From Patiria miniata (Eukaryota > Echinodermata > Asteroidea > Valvatida > Asterinidae): a DNA stretch of 64,000 bases. The notes under the pieces are model-generated. The model was not told the DNA's origin and did no database searches. It was given only the letters and a program-made list of their open reading frames with translations. Made by a program: the position numbers and the translations under genes. The DNA is taken from NCBI RefSeq assembly GCF_015706575.1, contig NW_024037051.1:13117016-13181015 (forward strand). The letters run 5' to 3'. Shown here piece by piece: positions 56,301 to 64,000 of this stretch; position 1 is the first letter of the stretch, and each line of letters starts with the position of its first letter.

Positions 56301-59300
56301 GAGGGTGAGTATGCTTCTAAAGCAAAAAATCCTACAAACTAAGCCTAAATGTGAAAATCAAAATTTGGCAAAGTCGGAAAGTGCTGCCTTTTTCAGATGT
56401 ATATTTTCACGATTTATTTCACGATTTTTGTACATGTGGATGTGTGGCCTATGTTTACGGAGGCAGTCCAGTAAATAGGCCACATTTATGGGGCTAATGT
56501 GTAGTATAACTCTTCCTTTTTAAATTAATATAAAAAAATCTGACGGGTGGTGTGGTTTATTCCGTGTACGATGCCTGTGAAAATAGACATGCGCGGCGTG
56601 TGCGAACGGAGGTGGACTCCCTATTATCGCGGTATGCGGGAAGTGGTTTTTATAATGATCCCAACTTTTTTGTTCATAGTTTATGTTTGACCAAAACACC
56701 CCCTGAATAAAGTCTGATATTTTCCCTGTAACGTTCAAGTTGATTAAAGAAAAAATGTCTGCAGGATGATTTCTTAAGACCCTGCCCTTCCCCCGAAAGG
56801 AGAATACAAATCCCTGAGGCAAGTCTACTGATCGGCGATTGAGGGCGCCATTCACTTTACACGGTGTGCCGTTTTATTTTCGCTAATGCGCGGTGCTTAT
56901 TTTGATCCCGTAAAAGTTGTTACGATTTCGCGCTGCAAATATCGTCGTTCGACTTCATTTTACATTTGCAGCTGAAGAATGGGAAGCAGACAATGGAAGT
57001 TTCATGGACAGAGCGCAATTAAAGATTTATGTTAAAATATAAACGGTACCTTTTAGCAGACACGGTGAGGGAAAATTTTGCAAGTTTTGGAAAACGTTAA
57101 TATTTATTAAAATCGTTAAAAGTCCCGAAAGACACAACATTTTTTAATCGTCCTTTTTATACAACTCGGTAGAAAATCCTTGATGACTGGTGAACTGGAT
57201 AAAAATCGCCACTTGAAGGAGTTTTGACACTGTAAAAAGAGAAATTTCCCATGCCGCGATAATAGGGATGCCGCGATAATAGGGAGTCCGACTATACACG
57301 TAATACCAATGTGCTCTGTCATTGAAAAAACTAAATATACTTTTCTTTAAAGGTGTCTGACTGGACTGGTGCGACATACCAAGACAAGAGATACTTAGGT
57401 AAGATGAGTTCAGATATGATTATGAATGAAATAATTAAATAAGGTGTTTCAGTTTCACAGCGTCGGTATGTGCCATCATGGTCGTCTTTCCCATGGCCCT
57501 GTATGGTGATTTTTTACACCCTTTGCTTTGTAGGCATGCATCGTTGTCAATGGAAAACTTTGACGCTTCCAAAAGTCATTATGCGGTTTTTCCAAAATGC
57601 GCCCGCGTCTTGCAACGCGTGTTTTTTGTGCCCCGTCATGCCCGTGAGCAAGATGGTGCATATTAGTACCGTGAAACACCTTATTGATTATTTTTGGTCC
57701 TGTTGAAGCCACAATCTTCTAAAACACCAGCAGGGCCCATTTCATCTTCATGAAACTTTAAGCTATTGCGTTGGACTTGCGCCACAATTTATTGCCCAAC
57801 ATTTAACGCTGCACAACATTTCAGTTAGGCCTTCTAGAAAAGCCCCATAGAAAAGCGCACACGTAAGCAATGTGTGACGTCTTCAGTACAGAGGCTTATT
57901 GAGAAGCATCTGAGAGGGTTTCAAATTGGCTTTCATACCAGATGTCCATCGTCGATGACTACAGCATGGCTTGTATTATTTCAATCCCATATCACAGGGA
58001 AGTACTCATCTCAGTTTGGGTCTGGTAACCAGTACACCTACTACCATGAGCAGGATGAATCCTCATTCCAGCTGGTAGATACGGCGCGGACCCAGAAACC
58101 CATCTACTTGCGCAACCGGATGCGCTTTACTCAGGTAAAACAGAATATGTGTCTGTGTGAATTATGGTATGGATTCCATGTATTCCAGTGGAAAAGGTAA
58201 CTCCCTCCTCCTTCCCCCCCCCCCCCAAAAAAAAATACGGACACTTCTATGAATACATAAGGTTACCTTGGCTTTGCATCAGGTAGCCTTTAACCAAAAT
58301 TTCATTTGGAATTTTGATTTTGCTGTTAGGCCCAAAAAAAGCAAACAATAAAAGTCAGTCTCTGGTCAGACCAAAGTTCCGGAATTCATGCAGCGATGTA
58401 TTTTTCTTTTTCAAGCTTGGATTGTACAAACAAGATGGGTACCATTTTGCTTGTTGGTGTCCTCATATGCCTTGGTGCCCTCCATCATTTGCCTTGGTGC
58501 CCTCCATCATTTGCCTTGGTGCCCTTCCCCATTCCTTGGTGCTCCTTGGGTACGAAAATTTGAGGCAGTGTGACAGTGGAGGGGGCTGTTGAAGCTACCG
58601 CTAAAAAATTGAAAACAAAAGAAAAAAAGATTGAGGCTCATGATCAAAATCGACGCACGCACTGACCAGAGACTATTGTTTTTTTGCCTTATAGGTAAAA
58701 CTATGCGAATTTAATTTCCATGGCCCAAGGTGTCACTACATTGGGATACAGTTCTGCGCAAATTTGTGTCAAAAAAAAATGGTATTCGATGGCCTGTTGT
58801 TGAGTATCCTATATTTTCTGTGATTATTGAACCTGTAGATTTAGATGAAAGGAAACTAACCTTTACCATTCTCGAGACCAGATGAAAAAGCCTGGTTGTT
58901 TACATTGGGAGCAGCGGACATTTTGTGGCATACTCATTCGTATTTTCGTTGCGTGTGACACAATATTCACAGCACCAAATGTTGTTTCTTGCACGGCCGC
59001 AAAATACAACTCACTCGGGTGGAACATGTGCAGCTTGATTTTTGAGAGTGAAAAGTTGTTCTCGCTAGAACAACACAAAAATTTCCAGGTCTTTAAAGGA
59101 TGGTTGTATGGATGTTTATATCCTTCTTTAAAATTCACGTCATTTGGCTTAAAATGCGTTTTGCAGCCCAATCAGACACATTCCAGGATGAAATGTCCGT
59201 TTAATTCAACAGTAAAGCTTTCTCTTTACTGTTGCACTCACTAAGTGACATCCTTTGTTTTGTGCATCCTTGCAGCAACGCACGATGCGACGCGATCGTG

Positions 59301-62300
59301 ATCGGCGGGAGCAGCGTCAGCAGCAGGTCAACATGCAGACGCTGACCAAGGCCCAGAAGGAGAGACAACGACAAGTGCGCCGGCTGCAGAAGCAGTACGG
59401 CAAAGGACGCCAGAAGTGGTCGGACAAGGGCAACAACCGATTCTGGAAGGCTTCGGTGAGTGCAGACTCAGGACACTCTTTGTATGCATTTCAGTGATTT
59501 GGCTTTTTAGAAAAGGGCAACTTGTCTTTTCTGTAACTGGTAGGGTTTGACACACATGCAGATTAACCCTAACCCTCCAGGGTATTTTGGCTAGAAACCC
59601 TGCCAAACGCAGCAACATGCAACACTTGTCTAAGTGACAAGCCTGCCCAGTGTAGCAAGATCCATCAGGTCAAAAGTCTCAAGGCCAAACTGCCTCAGAG
59701 TCTGTGGTCCCCCAACGCAGCAGGATACAACTCTGGCATTGTTCTATGGGACTAGCCCTCAGTGTCTCAGAAGTGGCCGGTTTCTGCACTGGTGTTGGTA
59801 GCATTTTCCATCAAAGTGCACCAGACTTTTCCACCTGATGCACTGCGCTGCGTCTGGCAGGGTTAGGGTTAAAGGGAAAATACAACATTTGCAAACATCA
59901 AAAAATAAAACCACCAAATCATTTTGAAATACCTTGCTGGACTGTTAGTGAATGACAGTGTAAAGCATCCTGTAAAATCATGGCACCTGGTATACTGTCA
60001 TTTTCAAGAAAAGTAGTATTTTTGTATCAATTTCCAATGCTGGTCGGCTGATCAGCATTGGAAAAAACTGGCTTTTTTTTCAAATACTGGCCCCAATTGA
60101 CCATCGCACTTGTTTGCAATCGATTACACACCTATGAACGGATAAGCCAGCTAGACTGGTTCCCTGACCTTACAATTCCCCAATGTATGTAAACTGCTTT
60201 GTTTCTTCTTATATGGAGTCAGGGAACCAGACTACAGGAAAATGATTGTTTTTCTTGGTTTTTATAGCATTTTCAAACCCAAAACCTCAAAAAAGTCAGT
60301 GTAACTATATTTGCTATATATTTCCAACCTCCCAATTCCATCCATTTCTGAAAATTACAGCAAAAGCAAATGATGTATATTCCCTTTAATCCTAATCCCC
60401 ATCAGGTATTCTTTAAGTACCCTGCTGAATGCAACAATATCCAACACAACTGAAATGAGACCCCTGCTAAATGCAACAAACTGCAACAGTGGATTATGTT
60501 GCATTGTGCATTGAAGCCAGGATGCACCAGCTTTGGCACCAAGCACTTACCCTGCTTAAATGCAACCAAATGCAACAGTAGATTCTGTTGTATTTCCTCG
60601 GACCTATGAGCAGTTACCCTGCTAAATGCAACAAGATGCAACAGAGCACCGTGACTTGAGTTGGCTGCTCAATACAATATTATGCAACAACTTTTTACCT
60701 TTGTTGCTTTCTGTTGCATTTAGCATGGTTAGTGAACCCATTGCATACCAGCCTTGGTACCAAGCAGTGGCCCTGCTAAGTGCAACAGTAGATTTTGTTG
60801 TATTGCCTTGGACCTATGAGCAGTTACCCTGCTAAATGCAACAAGATGCAACAGAGCACCTTGACTTGAGTTGGCTGCTCAATGCTACAGTATGCAACAA
60901 CTTTTTACCTTTGTTGCTTTCTGTTGCATTTAGCATGGTTAGTGAACCCATTGCATACCAGCCTTGGTACCAAGCAGTGACCCTGCTAAATGCAACAGTG
61001 GATTTTGTTGTATTGCCTCGGACCTATGAACAGTTACCCTGCTAAATGCAACAAGATGCAACAGAGCACGGTGACTTGAGTTGGCTGCTCAATGCAACAT
61101 TATGCAACAACTTTTTACCTTTGTCGCTTTCTGTTGCATTTAGCAGGGTTAGGGTTAACAAGACAAGGCTTGCCCAGTCGAGCTTGGCCCTGAAGTCTTA
61201 GTTAAGGCAAACTCCAAGAAAAATTTGTTCCTTTTATTTTTTGGTCACTAAAATTCCGGAAACTGTACTACATATGTTCATACAAATGCTTTAGGTAACC
61301 ATTTAAAAAATAATTAGTCCATTTTCTTCAGTGCCCTCCAATGATGAACTATAGTTATCCCTGTCTGATGTGATCATGAGGATATACACTGTACTGAGAT
61401 GGGCACTGTTTACTGTTGCATTGACTTTTGGTACATAAATTGTAGGGAACTATGTGTGTATTAAGATTGTTTGAAGGAAGATATGATATTATTTTCCTCA
61501 AGTCAGTCAGTCAATCAATGGAAAGTACAATGTAGGCTGTTCCTTTGGCCCTTTCGGAGTAGCAAAAATTAGAAAATAGGGCATCCAAGTTGCTAAGTGG
61601 AGTCAGATTGGCACAGTGCTTGCTGTCCTCGCGTTCCTTGATTTATATAGTCACCGTGACATCGAGTTGCGAAGTAGTCATGTCGCGAAGCGAATATGTA
61701 AAAATAACGAAGGCTTCTTTTGAAAAAAATGGCGAATGTAGGTAAGAAACCAAATAAATACAACAAGCATTTTTTTGACGCAGATTTTTTCGGCTGGCCA
61801 GCCGGACCACTTGGCAAGGTGTTTCAGGTGGTCCGCCGGCAATTCAACTGGCATTTGGCCAGCGGACCACCGCTAAGGTCGAACCCTGTAGTAAACCACT
61901 TACGGGGTTGGGGTTAAGACAGTGTAGACGAGTCCATTACAGGGCCATCACAAGTCCGGACATAGGTACATCACAAGTCCCTGCGCAAGTCAGGGGACGA
62001 ACAATAAAAAAGGAACGCTTTAATTCACAGTTCATCTGAATGCAGGGTGAGTCAAAAAAAGCGAAACCCGAATGTCGGGACTATTGTTTTAGTGAAGTTC
62101 TGCATGTCGCATATTCAAAACTTAGGATATGAAAGACCAATTCATAAGCTTTCTTTTAGTATACGAATCATTCAAATCACTTGTGTACTAAGTTTTAAAA
62201 AAACACAACCACCGTTTTAAAGTTCTGTCCACGGATCACAAGAAGGCAAGTGTTCTTTCAGCAAAACAAAAACAAATCACATAGGGATTAGGGATGTGTT

Positions 62301-62841
62301 TGAATTGTTTTCGTTTTGCTGAAAGAGCGCATACCTGTTTTGTGATCCGTGGACAGAACTTTAAAACGGTGGTTATGTTGAAAATTCCGTCACTTGAAAA
62401 GTACACGAGTGATTTGAATGATTCTTGTACTAAAAGAAAGCTTCCGAATCTGGCTTTCATATCCTACATTTTGAAAGTGCTACATGCAGAACTTCACTAA
62501 AACAATGGGCCCGACATTTGTTTTTTTTTTTTTTTACTCACCCTGTACATATAGGTTGTGACTTGATTTGAAACTTGAGGACCTGTGACAAATGAGTGAG
62601 AACTTGTGAGGACTTTCGAGGACTTGTGATAGACTTGAGAGGACTTGTGAGGTCCTCAACCGCAACACTGCTTTGAGAGAAAGGGTGAACTTTTTCCCCC
62701 TCTTTTGTTCATGACCCAGGGCCCAGTGAAGACCAGGAGTGCCTCGGTGCAGGTCCGCAGCGAGTGGGAGGTCATAGAAGAGCTGGACTTCCCTCGGCTC
62801 AACAAGCTCCGCTACCCGGACGTCTCTGAGTCGGAAGACCT
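53360..62841 (+). CDS. EIF3D: Eukaryotic translation initiation factor 3 subunit D, 5' part
   Basis: eIF3d is a subunit of the eIF3 complex that scaffolds 40S initiation and, through its C-terminal half, binds the cap of some mRNAs. Exons: 53360-53485 (starts [20 protein letters not shown], contains [13 protein letters not shown]), 57353-57398 ([15 protein letters not shown]), 57998-58134 ([10 protein letters not shown]...[15 protein letters not shown]...RNRMRF), 59276-59455 (basic, RRDRDRREQ...[11 protein letters not shown]), 62720-62841 ([20 protein letters not shown]). These align residue by residue with the animal eIF3d I recall ([36 protein letters not shown]). Phases match and the sum is 611 nt, about 203 of roughly 550 residues. 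The last exon ends in phase 2; the remaining exons lie beyond the window. Intron 1 (3.87 kb) is packed with mobile elements. Confidence 0.95.
53700..54115 (+). repeat. 42-bp tandem array, left
   Basis: The unit GCGAATATGTGCGCACACGT continues ATGCGATGTCGCGAAATTTATC and is CpG-rich with nested palindromes TGTGCGCACA and TCGCGA. Variants carry 'gtgaaacaatt'. The unit length divides by three and has no stops, hence open frames on both strands. Confidence 0.9.
54413..55030 (+). repeat. Three 205-bp tandem units
   Basis: Units start at about 54413, 54618 and 54823, each 'gatcttcccagtagatggat', then 'tataaaactatgtggggtac', 'ggggtgttataggtca' and 'ggaccgaattggccccctcc'. They differ by few bases, so amplification is recent. 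Confidence 0.9.
55186..55255 (+). repeat. 12-bp tandem repeat
   Basis: Four or five copies of 'aacgcggctaag' with one interrupted by 'gttttgggcccat'. It lies in the core of the 2.3-kb element. Confidence 0.75.
55405..55960 (-). repeat. 42-bp tandem array, right (inverted)
   Basis: Reverse complement of the left array, with three more units. The same two variants alternate in matching order, so the arrays evolved as paired termini rather than independently. Confidence 0.9.
55987..56497. mobile_element. 511-bp hairpin (fold-back) element
   Basis: The ends TTAGCCCCATAAATGTGGCC and their inverse are flanked by a 7-bp duplication tgtgtag (55980-55986 and 56498-56504). The arms stay complementary for about 230 bp, through 'ggaggcagtccagtaaatag' and 'aaaggcagcactttctga', so the whole element can fold as one hairpin. 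An extra 'gaaagtgctgcctttttcag' copy sits in the right arm. Its left duplication overlaps that of the 2.3-kb element, showing insertion right at its border. Confidence 0.8.
56510..57352. other. eIF3d intron 1, remaining part
   Basis: The words 'ccctattatcgcggtatgcg' (about 56622) and 'gccgcgataatagggatgcc' with an immediate second copy (57254-57288) form inverted and direct short repeats, also related to 'cgtattatcgcggta' at 53592. Likely MITE debris. No gene. Confidence 0.5.
57440..57683. mobile_element. Possible MITE with AAGGTGTTTCA ends
   Basis: AAGGTGTTTCA at 57441 is inverted at 57672-57682; 'gtgccatcatgg' is weakly mirrored by 'agatggtgcata'. About 240 bp in eIF3d intron 2. No firm target duplication. 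Confidence 0.4.
58465..58550 (+). repeat. 22-bp tandem repeat
   Basis: 'ccttggtgccctccatcatt' with 'tg' recurs twice exactly and twice degenerated, in eIF3d intron 3. Confidence 0.8.
59520..59875. repeat. Diverged relatives of the GCAACA satellite
   Basis: 'ccctaaccctccagggta', 'accctgccaaacgcagcaac', 'caacgcagcaggatacaac' and 'gcagggttagggttaaa' resemble the 'ccctgctaaatgcaaca' units at 60.6-61.15 kb. Confidence 0.55.
59875..60390 (-). repeat. 1.4-kb dispersed repeat, old partial copy D
   Basis: In reverse complement it follows copies A-C: 'aaagggaatatacat', 'ttttgctgtaattttcagaa', 'ctggttccctgac', 'ccaatgctgatcagccgacc' (palindromic block), 'acaggatgctttacac' and 'tgttgtattttcccttt'. It is more diverged than A-C. 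Confidence 0.65.
60410..61155 (+). repeat. 210-bp satellite
   Basis: Near-identical units start at about 60615, 60825 and 61035, each opening 'taccctgctaaatgcaacaa' and containing 'cttgagttggctgctcaat' and 'cataccagccttggtaccaa'. A partly inverted relative lies at 60410-60560. Within a unit 'tgcaaca' and 'tgttgca' words alternate. Confidence 0.85.
62044..62547. mobile_element. 504-bp palindromic MITE, CAGGGTGAGT ends
   Basis: CAGGGTGAGTCAAAAAAAGC at the left and 'tttttttactcaccctg' at the right. The arms pair for most of the length ('gaagttctgcatg', 'cggatcacaa' and 'ccaccgttttaaagttctgt' with inverses). TA follows the right end and TG precedes the left, consistent with an old Tc1/mariner-type TA target. 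Lone ends of the same family appear near 4557, 16240 and 29633. Confidence 0.7.
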
Positions 62842-63114
62842 GTGAGTTTAGTGTATGGCTTCTGATTGGATCCACCACTGCTTTCCTTTCTATTATTTGT
62901 TTATCAAGGAAAACTGTAAACCAGTACATGTTCTTCGTCCTCGTCATATTGTAGTAATAGATAAGTTAATCTGGTTGTACCTACCAATGATGAATGAAGT
63001 TATCCCTGGCTGAGACATTCATAAAACCTGCGGATAATTAAGACGTTCTGATGATGGTACCTTCAGCCCTTAGTTAATTTTTTTTTGACATTTGTTTTGT
63101 GTGTGTGTGAGTAT

Positions 63115-63299
63115 GTAAACACCGGCAATCGTGGACATAGGACAAAAGAATTGGGGTGCAAACAATACGTTTACGATTGACCGAACGTCCACGATCTCAA
63201 ATCGTGTACAAAACCAATGAGAGCTGTCGCTAAAAAGAGTACAAACAAAGGAAAGAGGATTAGGGACAATGGGGCGTCCACGATTGCCGGCATTTACAC
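63115..63299. mobile_element. Short MITE, CCGGNAATCGTGGA family, copy 2
   Basis: Ends GTAAACACCGGCAATCGTGG and the inverse 'cgtccacgattgccggcatt' followed by tac. It shares interior words with 41394-41526 and has about 50 extra bases. In the last eIF3d intron of the window. Confidence 0.7.
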
Positions 63300-63619
63300 A
63301 CGTGGGTGTGTGTGTGTGATGATGATCAGAGACTGCAGGTTTGAAAAGTATTCACATCTATATTATGAAATGAAATAGTAGTTTAAAAATCATATTGAGG
63401 TTAACTCTAACCCCCTTCAGATTATGGAGGATTGAGGAGGGTTTGGATAAATAACTGAGGAACTTGTAGGCTGTGATCAGACTTACATGGGACTGGATAT
63501 CTTGGTTGATGTAGCAGTTACATATATTGATAATCCGGGAATTGTAGGTTGCAGTCCTGACTTCAGTTTCAGGCCAAGTCCAAAATTACTTGGCTATATT
63601 AGTTACCCCGTGAGTGCAA

Positions 63620-63708
63620 GTGGAACACGGAATAATGTAGTGCGTCTGTGTCCCACATACCACGAGGCCGAATGTGGGACTCAGACGCACTACATTTTCC
63701 GTGTTCCA
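63620..63708. repeat. Hairpin with arms of about 38 bp
   Basis: GTGGAACACGGAATAATGTA continues GTGCGTCTG; its inverse closes at 63708 around a loop 'taccacgaggccga'. Two or three mismatches. MITE-like or a structured repeat. Confidence 0.7.
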
Positions 63709-64000
63709 CAAGCGCGAGCGTGCTAACGAATTTATCTTCAAGCAAACTTGATGCACAATAAAGATGAAACGCACGCTGTACACAAAGTGCTTATCCTATT
63801 ACGCGTGCGTGGTTTGTACGGAATGGCGCGCGCATCTTGGAATATCACAAAACGCAGAGTGCGGTATGGACCGTGGCTGTGCTACATGGTTATATGTAGC
63901 ATGGCTTGTTGCCATAGATCGACCAATCAGGATCGAGGATTCAAGTTTACTTGAAGATAATGACCATTAGTAAACACACATGTACACAAGTGCGTAAACA

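Overview
The window looks like nuclear DNA of a marine deuterostome, most likely an echinoderm or a close relative. It is AT-rich, has spliced genes with large introns, is dense in small inverted-repeat elements, tRNA-like SINE heads and satellites, contains many 'taggccta'-type words, and carries an adhesion GPCR that combines EGF, YWTD and HYR domains. The taxon is an inference. No bacterial, organellar or CRISPR features were seen.

Two host genes can be read exon by exon. (1) An adhesion GPCR on the + strand (23310-37645): signal peptide, EGF, five YWTD/LDLR-B motifs, HYR, GAIN/GPS, seven TM helices and a short tail. Eighteen exons join in one frame to 3312 nt (1103 residues plus stop). 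(2) The 5' half of the translation factor eIF3d on the + strand (53360-62841 and beyond), five exons encoding about 203 residues, leaving the window in an intron.

The GPCR sits in a large inverted duplication. The right arm (about 21.15-32.39 kb) holds the 5' half of the GPCR. The left arm (about 13.13-20.74 kb) holds a decayed minus-strand copy. The left copy has lost the promoter and signal-peptide exon, fused two YWTD exons by a deletion, gained a nonsense codon, and been hit by a solo LTR and a hAT-like MITE. The right copy has lost most of a second HYR exon that the left copy still keeps. Each arm serves as the empty site for insertions in the other, so several mobile elements could be delimited with target-site duplications.

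Region by region: 0-13 kb holds direct repeats, a 20-bp minisatellite, small fold-backs and copy A of a 1.4-kb dispersed repeat. 13-32.4 kb is the inverted duplication. 32.4-37.6 kb holds the GAIN, GPS and 7TM exons. 37.6-43.8 kb is the GPCR 3' flank plus repeats, including copy B. 43.86-50.0 kb is a 6-kb palindrome with tRNA-like sequences in its arms and a 67-bp satellite that reverses orientation at its centre. 50.2-53.2 kb holds a satellite remnant, the chimeric copy C and a 1-kb element ending about 200 bp before the eIF3d start codon. 53.4-64 kb is eIF3d, whose first intron carries a 2.3-kb element with 42-bp-repeat termini and an adjacent 511-bp fold-back. Its later introns hold a 210-bp satellite and several MITEs.

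All exon boundaries, domain calls and target-site duplications were read by eye. No search, alignment program or expression data was used.
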